From Symmetrospora coprosmae (taxonomy: Eukaryota > Basidiomycota > Cystobasidiomycetes > Symmetrosporaceae), in assembly GCA_008802785.1 (NCBI GenBank), contig VUYT01000013.1, forward strand, positions 248,001 through 312,000: 64,000 bases of DNA. The letters run 5' to 3'. The notes below the pieces were generated by a model that was not told the DNA's origin, did no database searches, and was given only the letters and a program-made list of their open reading frames with translations. Both the position numbers and the translations under genes were made by a program. Position 1 is the first letter of the stretch. Each line of letters begins with the position of its first letter. Positions 14,471 to 26,524 of this stretch are shown here, piece after piece.

Positions 14471-15109
14471 GATGCGATGCGGAAGAAGACAACACGAACC
14501 GAGCGCGACGAACCCGGGGGACGCGCACCCCCGGCCCGCAGCCTGCACGTGCGGGGCGGCAAGGTCCAGCCGCCCGAGGACAGGTCTCCCATCTCCATCA
14601 CCGCTGCTTATTCGAGCAGATCGTCATGTCGGGCTCACTGCGCTGAGGGGGGCCCTCAGTATGCTCCGTATTCAACGAGAATGCAGTGCGCCACAGACGC
14701 GTATGGCGGAACACTTCGGGGACGCACTTCGAGAGAGCTGTTTCACACGGCATGATGAGCTCGATGCCTGAGCTGTCCCCTGCCAGACTGCCAAATGAGC
14801 TGCAAGGATGTCTACCGATTATCGCTTCACGTCCTTTTCCACCCCTCCTCTGACCCTTTCATCCGAGCTGTTGGCACCGCGCCAAACCCAAGCGGGACAG
14901 GCCAGATGGTCCCCGCGATAGCCTCGACTGGACCTTTGTGCCTGCATGTAGCCTCAAGCTCGCTGCCGGGCTACGGTTCTAAGCTGTTCCAGGTCTAGCC
15001 ATCCAGCCGGCAGCTCTGATAACCCCGACCAACCAACTTGTGCACCCGCCGCTGGACAGATCCTATACCCTCAGAGCCTCCAGACCATCCCACCTACATA
15101 CATGGCTAT
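14471..15109. promoter_or_regulatory. Divergent promoter region, amidohydrolase and orphan membrane gene
   Basis: A 639-bp spacer between divergent starts. Short open frames on the plus strand have no coding-like features. Nothing else specific was seen. Confidence 0.5.
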
Positions 15110-17246
15110 ATGACACGCCGACGACGTTTCCTGCTGCGCTCGCTCCCTGGCGGATCGGTCCTGCAGGTCCTCCTGCTCGCAGTAATAAGCCTACACATCC
15201 CTTTCATCACAGCTCAGAAATCGCTAGCAACATGCGCACCAGGATGGGAGTGGGCCAACACGAAGAGCGGCGACTCGCCTTGTGAGGTCGCAGCGCAGCT
15301 GTTGAACCTCTGTGCGTACAGCGAGTCGTTCACCCTCGCGGCGGGCGGTTTCTACACACCCTCCAATAGCGGGAGCGCCAACATCCAGACTACGACATGT
15401 GCATGCAACATAGTGGCGTACAATGTCCTCGCGGCGTGCCAGGCCTGCCAAGAGACGGGCAGTTCCATTCTCTCCTGGACGTCTTATGCGAGCGCCTGCG
15501 GATCTTGCTCGTCGGAGAACGGACTGTCGCCTGCACCGTGCGGCCCACACAACGCCATTGGCTTCCCGAACAGTGTCAAGCCAAACGATGGCACCATCGA
15601 AGTACCCTCGTGGGCATACTACAACTCGACAGGCGAAACGTGGACTCAAAGCGGTGCAAGGCGTGCTGCGGATGGCGCCGAGACCGTCATTTCAGCGGCG
15701 CCAAAGCCAACCTCCACGTCCAGCTCAGCCTCCCCTTCGAGCTCGTCATCTAGCAAAGAGAGCGACAAGCCAGCAGTTCAGTCCCTGTCCCCAGCCATGA
15801 AGGGTGCCGTCATAGGCTGCTCCGTTCTTGCCGCCATCATCCTCGTTATATTCGTCACGTATCTGCTTCGACTGTGTCATGCCCGGCGCCGTCAAAAGAA
15901 GCTAAAAGCCTTTAGCGACGAGGCATTCGACAAGGTGATGGCCGCAAAGCAGCCCAAGAGCGCAAGTCCCAAGAAGACGCAATTCAAGCGAATGATGACA
16001 CGCATCACGCTTGGACCGAAGACACCCGGAGTGCCAAAGACGCCCGGCGCCCCTGTCGCAACGCCAAAGACCGCAAGGTTCTTCACGTTTGGTATGACAT
16101 TCTCACCAAAGGCATTGCCCTCGCCAGACAAGGAGAGGATGTCTGTTGGCCCTGTGCCGCCGCGTCCTCGTGGAACGTTACCAAGGGTCTCCTTTAAAGA
16201 GCCCAGCGGCAAGTCGAAGGAGCGCACAGAGAGGTGGGTCCTTCGGAGCTGCTGGCTGAATGAGGGATGGTGAACTGACAGGCGGCGTTCGGCAGCATCG
16301 CTTCTTCCGCCTACAGCGACTTTGACAGCTACAAGCCAGCTCTGCAGCGCTCGAATTCCAAGCAGTCGACTAGTGAGACAGTCGTCACTGGCTCGGTCCG
16401 GGCAGAGCAGCCTGCGATACGCGAAGCGCCAGACAGCAACGCCCAGCTTGGCTCGTCCGCACCGTCCATCTATGTGTCGAAGGCGTCCGACGATGGGCAC
16501 TCGGACGCAGGATCGATGGCCTCCGAAGCAGATATTGTGGGCCCGCTGATACGGCCGCAGATGATGCGGGCTGCGCGCGTAAAGAGCCAGATCGCGACCG
16601 TGAGCAGGTGGAGTGACGCCTCGGCCAACAAGCACGGTACTGAGGAAGAGATTGGGGGGACGAGCTGGTCCAGAGCGCAGAGTATGGCGAGCAACGGCTC
16701 GCGATCTTCTCGCGCTACTTCGTCCGCCCGTTCGAGCCGGAGAGGGAGATCCACATCCCCGTCAGCGGGAGGCAGGGCGCCCGCCGTGCCGTCGCTCGCA
16801 GCTGGCTCGACAATCGACCTGCGCGAGACGCTCCAATCGCCAAGCAGGAATTCCGAAGCGTCACACGAGCCTTCGCGTTTAGCGCGGGCAAGTACGGAGG
16901 AACGCCGCGCCGATGAAGATTCTCAACAAGAGGAGACTGTAGCTGGCGGCTCCCGAGACTCCACGGCGAGCGGGGTGTCTTCGACTTCCACTGCCAGACG
17001 GTTCCGCAAGATTGTGAACCAGCTCGACTTTGGCGATGTCAGCAGGTGGGTGCAGCCGTGCAATAGCAGTCTCATCCGAGCCCATAAGCTGACGGTCTTT
17101 TTCCCGATTCCAGCCCCACAGCGCTTGGGGACAAGTCGTGGTCGCAGCAGCAGCAGCGGCAGAGCAGCAAGAGCAGCAGATCGACGCGGACGACAGCAAT
17201 GGTACCGCCTTCGCCTGTTGGAAGCAGCATGGGATTCGCCATGTGA
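15110..17246 (+). CDS. Orphan type I membrane protein with Cys-rich ectodomain
   Basis: Three exons (15110-16233, 16296-17045, 17114-17246) give 668 residues. The amino terminus is a basic signal peptide ('VLQVLLLAVISLHIPF', cleavage probably near 'ITAQ'). The ectodomain, about 190 residues, contains more than ten Cys including 'TTTCACNIVAYNVLAACQAC' and 'ACGSC', then a Ser/Thr-rich stalk and one span ('GAVIGCSVLAAIILVIFVTY') stopped by 'RLCHARRRQKK'. The long cytosolic tail is Ser/Arg rich with 'PKTPGVPKTPGAP' repeats, likely phosphorylated. This architecture is seen in many uncharacterised basidiomycete surface proteins and resembles a wall-stress sensor, but I cannot name a family. An in-frame ATG at 15038 would place 24 extra residues before the signal peptide, so 15110 is preferred. 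Confidence 0.78.
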
Positions 17247-17724
17247 AGCATATATGCGCGCTCGTGCACCTCGACGTAATTCCGGATATACCAGCGTTGT
17301 CAGCATATAACCTAGATAAGCGACGACAGGTGCACTGCATCCTGAAGCAGCACCCTTGCCTGCTATGATGCCATGCTTGCGGTCGGGAGTTCATCGCGGA
17401 GTTGCAGCTTCGGACTTCCTTCCTCGGGCTTGAGCGTGAAGGCGATCGAGCCGGGCCAGGCGAGGAGGAGGAGGAGCCTGCGAGCGCCGACGTGGTCCGC
17501 CTCTTCCCCATCGGCCAGACTACTACGACTGCCACTACACGGCTTGTGAGTTTACGTTGTACTTTTGCTACTGCTGCTGCTCGCGCGAGTGCTGCTGCCG
17601 TTTCTGGAGTTGCAGCCCAGGCTGACGCTGCAGCCCACCGCGCTCCCCTCCCGCAGAATCTGTTGCAGAGCTCCCGGACACCCTCATCCCCTTTACCACA
17701 CCCTCAACCCCATCAATAGCAAAA
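17247..17724. other. Intergenic: P1 gene upstream region
   Basis: A 478-bp spacer between two plus-strand genes. It includes a (CTG/GCT)-rich patch near 17560-17600. No supported gene; the right end must hold the P1 promoter and leader. Confidence 0.5.
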
Positions 17725-18399
17725 ATGGCATCCCAGGAGCTTGCATCTACCTACGCCGCCCTCATCCTCGCCGATGACGGGATCGAGATTACCGTCAGTG
17801 CCATCCTGCGGCAGCTCAGGTCCACGCCGTGCTCCGCTCCCAGCTGACACTCCGTTCATGCACTATCCGGCAACCCGCTTGCTCACGCGACACAGTCCGA
17901 GAAGATCCTCGTGAGTGTCCTGAATACTCCACCTCCGCACCGAATGGATGCTGACTGCTCTGCTGTCTGTCTGCAACAGGCCATCACCTCGGCCGCCAAG
18001 GTCGACGTCGAGCCCGTCTGGGCCAACCTCCTCGCCAAGGCTCTCGCCGGCAAGGACGTGAAGGACCTCCTCTCGAACGTCGGTGGTGGTGGTGCCGCAC
18101 CCGTCGGCGCTGCCCCTGCCGCCGCTGCCGGTGGTGACGCCCCGGCCGCCGCTGAGGAGAAGAAGGAGGTGGGTGGCTTCGGGCTTGACGTGTGCGAAAT
18201 ACCAGCAATGATCCGTTTGCTGACGCTAGGCCGGTGTGCCAACCTCTGTTCAGGAGAAGGCAGAGGAGAAGGAGGGTGAGTTACGCCTGCTTGCGACGTG
18301 TAGCGTTTGTGCGTACCGACTCGAGCTGACCGTATGCGGTTGTCTTGCTCGCCACTCGCAGAGTCCGACGACGACATGGGCTTCGGACTCTTCGACTAA
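17725..18399 (+). CDS. RPP1: 60S acidic ribosomal stalk protein P1
   Basis: Five exons (17725-17793, 17896-17910, 17980-18168, 18254-18275, 18362-18399) give 110 residues, the normal length. The helical amino domain starts '[20 protein letters not shown]' and continues '[20 protein letters not shown]'; it is followed by a Gly/Ala hinge and the acidic end '[11 protein letters not shown]', the signature that contacts translation factors. P1 pairs with P2 and binds uL10/P0 to form the ribosomal stalk that recruits elongation factors. Oddities: a 15-nt microexon encoding 'SEKIL', a 22-nt exon encoding part of the acidic tail, and a GTCAGT donor in intron 1. Such many-intron structure is common in highly expressed ribosomal genes. 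Confidence 0.95.
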
Positions 18400-18808
18400 T
18401 CCACTCGCTCCAGAGTGCGATTACGAGTCTCCTCCCCAACCAAAATCTCCAGCCGATAGGGCGGGTCTTGTTCTCGTTGTCTTCGAGCCCGTTGCGGTCT
18501 TACCCATGTCAGCGGTGCCTGGTGCAATGCAGAGCCCTCCTGCCTTGTCGCCCACACGGATGTTCCGTTCTCGCTCTTCCGCTTCTGCCGCATGCACCCG
18601 TCTCCGCTCCCCTGCCATCAAAGCTGCCGCTGTTGCCCTGTTGCGAGCCACGGTGACTGGCAGCACCTCGGGCGTTCATCGACACTCACGTGCAGATGCT
18701 TCGGTGACGTTTCGCTGTCATGGCCATGTTGACCATATAGCAACCATGGCTTTACAGAACGCCTGAGCACGCGTACTGCGGAACACCTTCACTGCCTCGT
18801 CGGCGGCC
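18400..18808. other. Intergenic: P1 3' flank and DNA ligase promoter
   Basis: A 409-bp spacer. An open frame on the plus strand crosses it but has no motif or splice partner. No repeat or RNA gene was seen. Confidence 0.5.
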
Positions 18809-21800
18809 ATGTCCGAGCCTCCCAAGAAGAAGCAGCGGGTCAGGGGGGAGCAGCAGCCCAGCATCGGATCGTTTCTACAGCAGTCTCCCGGCAAGAAGCA
18901 GAGGCAGCAGCAAAATCAGAAGCACAGTGGGTCACCCAAATCTGCTGCTGCCGCTGCTTCCAAGAGTCGAGGCAGCGTCGTGAACCTGCTGTCGTCCGAT
19001 GAGGAGGATGTGGAACTCGCTGCTGCGCCTGTCGCGTCAACCTCTGGCGATGTCATCGATCTCGACACCCTCGACAGTGACCCGGAAGGAGCCTCGGTCA
19101 ACGTGCAGGCCAAGGGAGGGCACGCAAAGAAGAGCAGCCTCACTAACAGCAGCAGTCGAAAGGCCGGTCAGCTGCACCCGCTGTTCACTCCCAAGGCTGG
19201 CAAGCGCAAGGGCCCAGCGGAGAACGGCAGTGGCGGCACGAGCATAGAGCTCGACCTGGACGACGAGGAAGACACCAAGGACATCAAGCCGGATCTCTCA
19301 TTCTTCAGCAAGCTTGACAAGGGCAAGGGCAAGGGCAAGGCAGCTGCAGGGGCAGATTCGCCGTCCAAGCTCGTCATCCCAGAAGCGGGAGCGGAACCGG
19401 TCGCGTACCCGCTAGACGCCGACATCTTCGCATTTGACCCCAGAAGCGATATATCTACTGCGACGTGGCCGCGGACAGCTGCTGGAAAGCTGCAGATCCC
19501 CTACAGCTTCCTCGTAGCGGCTTTCGTTCTTGTCTCGGCCACCCGATCCAGGCTGAGCATCGTCACAGTCGTCACAAACACGCTGCGCACGGTCGTCGAG
19601 TACCAGCCAGAAATGCTGCGCGAAACGGTGTATCTCGTGGGTCTTTCAGCGTCGATGCGACGGTAGATTTGCCTTCTGGCGACAGGAACACACTCACACC
19701 CTGCCTGCCCTTGCAGATCACCAACCACGTCGCACCAGCTTACGAAGGGGTAGAGCTCGGCATCGGAGGGCAGGTTCTAGGCAAAGCGCTGAAAGCTGTC
19801 AGCGGAACGACGCAAAAGGAGCTCAAGCTGCTCTGGAACCAGCACGGCGATTTTGGCGATGTCGCGTTTCATGCCAAGTCAAAGTGAGTGAACACTGCAT
19901 GGCTGCTCAGCATAAGCCCGATAGTCGTCTCACGCGGCTCCCGCGGTCAACAGGATCCGCACTCTGTTCGCCTCGCAGCCTCTTACCCTATCCTCATTAT
20001 ACAATAACCTCGTCAGCCTGACCGCTTTGAAGGGTTCGGGCACGGTCAACAAGAAGGCCGACATAGTGCAGCGCATGCTGGTGGCAGCAAAGGGTGAAGA
20101 GGTCCGCTTCCTGGTCCGCACCCTCGTTAGCCATCTTCGGATCGGTGCCGTCCGCTTGACGGTGACAGCGAGTCTTGCGCGCGCCTTCTGCCTCATACAA
20201 GGCCAGAAGTCTGAAGGAGACAATACCTTCTGGATCTCGCCAGCGGAGCGGGAAGGAATCAGGTCGCTGGCAAAGACGGCAAAGGAGGGCAAAGACGATC
20301 CAAAGCGGCTCGAGCTCATGGCGCGCCTTGCGAAGGCAGAGAGCCTAGTGCGCGAAGTGTATGTCCGCCACCCGAACTACGACAACATTGTCCCTGCCCT
20401 CCTGAACCACGGCCTACAAGGACTGTCGGAGGCCATCCCGCTGCAGGTCGGGACGCCCCTCTCGCCCATGCTGGGTCAAATCACGCGAGATTTGGGCGAC
20501 GTTGCGAACCGGCTCGAGCCAAATAGGGAGTTCGCAGCCGAGTGGAAGTACGACGGCCAGCGGGTGCAAATACATTGCGAGAGGAGGAGGAGAGGCGAGG
20601 TGCCTGCTGGCGAGAGCAAGCTCACAACGAAGAAGGGCGGCGGACAGTGGGTGGAAGGAACCGACGTCTACGTTAGACTGTTCAGTCGGCATCTCGAGGT
20701 GGGTCTGCAGGCATGTCACAGCTTACACGCCCGCTAATATCGCTCACGCCGGCCTCCAGGACATGACCGGCAAGTATCCGGACATCCTGGCGCTGATGCC
20801 GGAACTGCTGTCGCCCATTGTGGTCGATGACGACGGGATCGAGACTGGAGTTCAGTCTTTCATCATGGACGCAGAGATCGTCGCCATCGATCCGGTCACA
20901 AAGGCCCTCCTCACTTTCCAGACTCTGACAAACCGGGCTCGAAAGGACGTCAACATCCACGAAGTCAAGGTCAAAGTCGGTGTCTACGCCTTCGATCTGA
21001 TGTATCTGAACGGCCGGGTAAGTCTCAGGCGTACGCAGTAAGCCGGACTACCACTTAAGCTGGACATTGTGCATCGATCCGGCAGACCCTCATCAGCAAG
21101 ACCTTCCGGGACCGACGTGATCTGCTCAAGACGCGCTTCCCGCCGCGCGAACCGTCGAGTCCGACAATCGCTCGCTTCGACCACGTCAAGTGCATGGAAG
21201 GCACGCCTAGCAACCTCGAACCCATTCGGCAGTTCATGCTTGAGGCCATCTCGGAGAAATGCGAGGGTCTCATGCTCAAACTGCTCGACTCGGCTGCGCC
21301 CGATGTGGAGACGAAGATAGAGGACGATCTCACTGATGACGGCGAGAACGGCACTGAGGAGCTCGATGGCCTCGAGGAGGAGAAGCCGGCGCTCGATGAC
21401 GACGACCAGGAAGCGGGAGCTGAAGGCGAAGGCGACGACGAGGTCAAGCCTGGGAAGAAAGGACGCAGGAAGGCGCTCCTGGCGACGTACGAGCCGGATA
21501 AGCGCGTCGAGAGCTGGGTGAGGAAGAATATCCGGAGCCTCATCAAGCACATGCACTGACCCTTCGAGCTGTCCCATCCAGCTCAAGGTCAAGCGAGATT
21601 ATGGTGATCTCGGAGACAGCTTGGATGTCGTCCCTGTCGGAGCCTGGCACGGTCAAGGCCGCAAGACCGGATGGTGGTCTCCTATCCTGCTGGCTCTGTA
21701 CAATCCGGAGACTGGCGGTTTCCAAGCATTATGCAAGGTACATGCGGTATGTTAGGGAAGGATCGGGGCAGAGCTGACTGAGTGCGCGGTCTGCAGTGCA

Positions 21801-22472
21801 TCTCGGGCTTCACGGACCAGTTCTACAAGTAGGCTCAACCTGGCTAAGGATAGCTAGCCTTAGCTGAGACATTGTTGAGCAGGGACCTCAATGAGCGGTA
21901 CAAGAAAGGCAGTGACACTTGCTCCAGCTCGCTCAAGACGTATGTAGATTCGGGTCTTCGCCCCGATGTCTGGTGGGAACCTAGCGAGGTGAGCAAATGG
22001 TCGACATGTCGAAGCGTTGAACGTGATTCCCTAGAGCCTCCAGCTCATCTTGGTCCGGACCAACAGGTCTGGGAGATCCGCGGTGCCGATCTAACCCTGT
22101 CTCCAGTGTACACTGCTGCTTTGGGCCTGGTCTCAGCCGAGCGAGGCCTGAGTTTACGCTTTCCGCGCTTCATCAAGTAGGTCCCATGCTCCATTGCCTT
22201 TTTGAAGGACAAGGCTGACTGGTTGTGTTTCTGAGCAGGGTCCGGGACGACAAGAGCATCGAGCAAGCTAGTGAGTTCGGCTTATGTGCACATTGATACG
22301 ATCTCAGCTCTTACTAGTGACTGTGCCCGCTGTAGCCACTCCCGAAGACATTGCCGAGGCTTTCAGACGACAGAGCGACGGACACAAGCCCAAAGCGGCA
22401 TTGGAGGCCGTCGAAGCCAAGGCGGTCGATGATGCAAAGGGAGAGGACGAAGACGACCTGAACGGATTTTGA
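18809..22472 (+). CDS. CDC9: ATP-dependent DNA ligase I (Cdc9/Cdc17)
   Basis: Eleven exons (18809-19636, 19717-19883, 19954-20698, 20760-21017, 21086-21517, 21582-21737, 21797-21828, 21883-21988, 22067-22176, 22239-22270, 22336-22472) give 1000 residues. A basic signal 'KKKQR' and a PCNA-binding box 'QQPSIGSFL' (about 15-23) lead into a disordered region, the DNA-binding domain ('TLSSLYNNLVSL', 'VRFLVRTLVSHLRIG'), the adenylation motif 'EWKYDGQR' (Lys about 530), 'DAEIVAID', 'EGLMLKLL', 'LKVKRDYG' and the OB-fold ending 'SLRFPRFIKVRDDKSIEQA'. The enzyme seals Okazaki fragments. Between 'EGLMLKLL' and 'ATYEPDKR' lies an extra acidic segment of about 60 residues absent from human LIG1, which makes the protein longer than usual. 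Late exons are tiny (32 nt twice). Confidence 0.97.
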
Positions 22473-23026
22473 TGGACTGACTGTTGATGTAGACTACTCT
22501 TACAATGCAATGCTCGCGATAACAGGATGGTATCTCGGCAGAATAGAGTGATCCGCCATCCACCGCCCTTTTGCGTAAAGGCCACGCAACATTTTGCGCT
22601 AAGGATGGAGGACCAAATATGGCCTGCCTGGAGTTCTTCGACGATGTGTAAAGTATGTTGAAGCTGTTAAGCGACTCGGGTTTGGAATCTGCGAGATTGT
22701 CCTTCAACCCGAAGAGGTCCGAGGACAGAGCTGGCTGTGCCGTGTCGCTTATGAGTAAGCTTGTCGGTGTTACGGGCTGGTGTGATTAGAGAGATGGAGG
22801 TCTTGTCGAACATCAAAGTATGTCGTGCTTGCATTTACAGGGTTATGAAGCCATGAGGTGGACAGAAGGAAAGCGACAGAAAAGTCGTCGCGGCCGAGGA
22901 CAGGAAGGGCCCGGGGCGTCGGCTGGCTTCCGTGTGGGCTCGGTCAGCACGCGCTTACGGAGGTTTTGTCTCCACCCGGACCCTCGCTGCTTTCTTCCTG
23001 CCAACGCAGGCTTTCCCTAATCCGAT
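22473..23026. other. Intergenic: ligase 3' flank and dehydrogenase promoter
   Basis: A 554-bp spacer between two plus-strand genes with no supported feature; composition is slightly more AT-rich than the flanking coding sequence. Confidence 0.5.
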
Positions 23027-24030
23027 ATGAGCACGAACGCCGCAAAGATCGCCATCGTCGCGGGCGTTGGCCCAGGTCAGCTCGAGTGAAGCTCGGATTG
23101 ACATATGGAAGCTGGAGCTCTGTTGACAGACGCCCTCACCTTGCAGGAACGGGAGCCTCTGTTGCTCAGGCTTTTGCGAAAGAAGGCTATGCCGTCGCGT
23201 TGCTGGCGAGACGCACCGAATCGCTCAAGCCCGTCGAGGATAGCATCAAGTCTGCTGGAGGCACTGCCGCGTCCTTCCCGACCGATGTCTCTGATGAGAA
23301 GAGCGTACAGGCTGCCTTCGCTGGCGTGGCTGAGAAGCTGCCTGGAGCTGTCGAGGTTGCCATCTTCAATGCTTCAGCTGGCTTTGTGGGTCGTTCCACG
23401 TCATCTTCGTCTTCCCCGCAAATACCGTTGACGAAACGCCTAACCGCATGACAGGTCAGGAAGCCCTTCCTGGAGCTCAAAACACAGGACATGGAGAGAA
23501 GCTTGAGCGTCTCGAGCGTCGGAGCCTTCCTCTTCGCTCAAGCGGCGCTGCGTGAGATGGTCAAGCACAAGAAGGGCACCCTGATCTTCACGGGCGCCAC
23601 AGCCAGTACGAAAGGTTCAGCCCAGATGGTCGCTTTTGCGCCGGCAAAGTGTGTACAGTTTCAGTGGCAGACCACTCACTGAAACCCACCTACATGACTG
23701 ACGCGTACTGAACTCGGCAGATTCGCCACTCGCGCGCTTGCACAGTCGCTGGCTCGCGAATTTGGGCCTCAGAACATCCACGTCGCGCACGCCATCATCG
23801 ACGGAATCATTGACACTCCAACTACACGTCAATGGATGCCGGACCTCTTCAAGGAGGAGGGTACCTATCTTGACCCGATCGACATCGCGGACGCCTACGT
23901 CGCTTTACACAAGCAGAACCCATCCTGCTGGTCGCAAGAGGTGAGAGCACTCTACACCAGATAGTGATTGGCGACTGAGCGCCTCACTGCAATTCAGATC
24001 GATCTTCGACCGGCCAAGGAGAAGTGGTAG
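23027..24030 (+). CDS. Short-chain dehydrogenase/reductase-like protein with altered active site
   Basis: Five exons (23027-23075, 23147-23385, 23455-23648, 23721-23940, 23998-24030) give 244 residues, a normal one-domain SDR. The dinucleotide-binding turn is 'AGVGPGTGASVAQAFA', the adenine-side residues follow in 'LLARR', and 'FNASAGF' corresponds to the NNAG motif. The catalytic segment reads 'MVAFAPAKFATRALAQ': Lys is present but the position four residues before it, normally Tyr, is Phe. The protein ends 'IDLRPAKEKW', a tail shared by a fungal and bacterial SDR group. Without the Tyr it may reduce only special substrates or act as a non-classical member. No pathway context is given by neighbours, and the stop lies 151 bp from the NRAMP stop (convergent). 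Confidence 0.88.
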
Positions 24031-24181
24031 GGGCCAGTGCTGACCTATCGTCTCGAGGTCGCACAAGGTATACGCAGACAACAACAACGTTGGACCAGTC
24101 CGGATCTGTGATTAGAACCTAAGGCCGACAGACACGATCGACAGACTAAAGCTACATGTTAGGATGCATTGCAGGCGAATC

Positions 24182-26524
24182 TTACGCCTCGCCCCTTCCG
24201 AGCTGAACCATTGCGTAGATGTCCGCGATAACGACGACAGCAAAGATTGCCCAGCCGAGCGCGACGACGAAGAGGTTATTTGCGAATGTCAGCTCGTCGG
24301 GCGAAGCTGATTGCCTTTTGGCGAAGGGATTGACGAGCTGCAGAATACGGAGCCAGGACTTTGACGAAAGTGACGAGGGAGTAGCCTCCCCTTTCGGTAA
24401 AGGTATGCTCATCAGGACGCGTGAAGAGGTGAAGGCCAATAGTCTGCATAGATGCCTCTCTTGTCAGCTCGGACAGATGCCTGGGGACCGAAGAAACGGA
24501 CTCACGGGAAGAGGACGAAAGGAAGTACCAGCGAAAGCGTGACCTGCGAGGCGACGAGAAGGGTGTTGATGCCGCTTTCGCCGACGGCCGCGGCGACCGC
24601 GACAGAGGGGACCATGCTAATCATCCTCGTGATCAGACGCCGCTTCCAAGGGACGGTCCCTGTAGACATTCAGCGATTCAGCGGTTCAGCGGAGATCCTG
24701 ACGCATGGACCTTGTGCGGGCCGGGAACTCACTCCATTCAATGAACCCCTCGCTGACAACCTGCCCAGCCAGGGTTGCCGTGATGGACGCCGCTTGCCCG
24801 CTCATCATGAGTGCGAGCGCAAAGAGGTATGCGAAAGCTGCGTGACCAGAGGTGTCAGCCCTGCTAGCTTAACAGCAAGCCGCCTGGAGAACAGGATAAG
24901 CTATCTCACCCTCGCCAACGCGGCTCTTGATCAAAGCATGCGCAGAGAAGAGATTCCCTTCCTGTACGCCGGTTACATCCTCTGCGCCAGCACCGTAGTA
25001 GAACGCGGCTGATGCGACAATGAGAATGGCCGAGTTGACGACAAGAGCGAAGCAGAACAGACTGGTGGCAATGTCGAGCTGCGCGTGATGCAGGTGCGTA
25101 CGGATGAACTTGGCCGAGCGCGACTCTTTCGATGCTGGGGAGAGCGGGAAAGAAGGCATCGGCACTGGTTGTGGCATGTGCAGGCTGGGTGCTGTAGGTG
25201 ACCTGTGACGCATCTCCGGGAGTGCCGCGAGCTCAATGCCGAGGTGGTCGGACGAGCTGACTGGCTTGGCTGAAGACGCTGTACGGCCCTTGTAGTCGTG
25301 CTCGTGATCGCCCATTCGCTCGATCGTCGCCAGCTTGGAGCCCAGGAAGAGAGCGTGCGGCATGACTGTCGCGCCTACGATGCCCACTGAGACGTAGAGG
25401 GCGCCTCCGGACACGACCGTGCTAGAGGGGAGGTAACCCTCGAACAGATCCCCCCAGTCTGGGGAGAGCTTGACGATGAGGACGATGAAAGAGCCCAGGA
25501 CAGTCAGGACCAGGCAGGAAATGAGAACTTCAAACGCCGTGATGGAGCGATTGCGCTTTTCGGAGGGGTACGAGTTGAAGGCGATCAGAACGATGAAGAC
25601 GTCGAGCGAGGTGAGGAGGACGCCGGCATATAGGGGGAGCTTGGGGATCAGGCTGAATGCGGGCACAATCAGCACGTGTAGTATAGGGAGACGGCGAGGG
25701 GGCACGCACAGGTGGAATGCAATGGCTGTTCCAAGGAGCTCGGCCAGATCCGTGAAGATGATGCCGGCTGGGATGTACAAGGAGACGGTAATCAGGCATA
25801 CGCTCCGCGTGGGAGAAGAGATTATTGTCCTCACCCTCCGCGATAAAGTAGAGTGGGTAGAGCACGCCCCATCGCCAGAACATCCTGTTCTTTTCACGCG
25901 AGTGCAGCGATTGCCTGCAAAGGGCCGCCACGTCTGATGGGCGACACAGCAGAGGCATCCGATCAGTCCGGGCGGCACGTACTGACTCGCACATGAGAGC
26001 AGCATGCGCTCACCCTTTCCAGTAACAATACCCAGTCTCGCCGCGAGGATCTGCATCATGATTCCAATCAAGCCAGAGAGGAGGACGATGAAGAGGAGCT
26101 TGTAGCCATAGTTGGCGCCTGCCTGAAGGTCTGTCGCGTAGTTTCCAGGGTCGATGTAGCTATGGTCTACGAGTCAGTGGTGTATGCAGTCCAGTCGCGT
26201 CTCGTTCGAGACTCACGCGGCGCTCGCGATGAGGCCCGGCCCGAGGAAGCGCAAGTGCCGTCGACACCATTCAATGCCATTGCGTAGCTTGCCTCTTCTT
26301 CGCGCAGGATCCAGTTCCTCTGCGGCTCCTCCTCCTCCTCCTGGTCCGCTTCCTCTCTCCCTGTCCCGTGCCCGATCTGGCTCCCTCGCCGCTGCCTCTT
26401 TCAGCCAGCTCTCGCTGATGTCGTCCTCCTCTGGTCCCTGCTTTTGCTGCTCATCTTCTGTCGCAGCTCTGTACACCTGTATGCGCTCCTCTTGTCGATG
26501 CGACAGCAGTCGTGGTCCTTGCAT
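24182..26524 (-). CDS. SMF1: NRAMP-family divalent metal (Mn/Fe) transporter
   Basis: Eight exons (26217-26524, 26014-26159, 25835-25933, 25710-25767, 24910-25652, 24733-24837, 24506-24659, 24182-24443) give 624 residues. The amino-terminal tail is acidic and Gln rich. TM1 has the metal-binding 'YIDPGNYATD', TM6 has 'GATVMPHALFLGS', and further spans follow ('DLAELLGTAIAFHL', 'LMMSGQAASITATLAGQ', 'LFVVALGWAIFAVVVIADIY'), so all hallmark residues for proton-coupled Mn2+/Fe2+ uptake are intact. The loop after TM7 is long and Ser/Pro rich. Which yeast paralogue (Smf1, 2 or 3; plasma membrane, Golgi vesicles or vacuole) it matches cannot be decided by eye. Start: first ATG in the open frame; the frame continues upstream without an ATG until about 26731. 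Confidence 0.93.
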
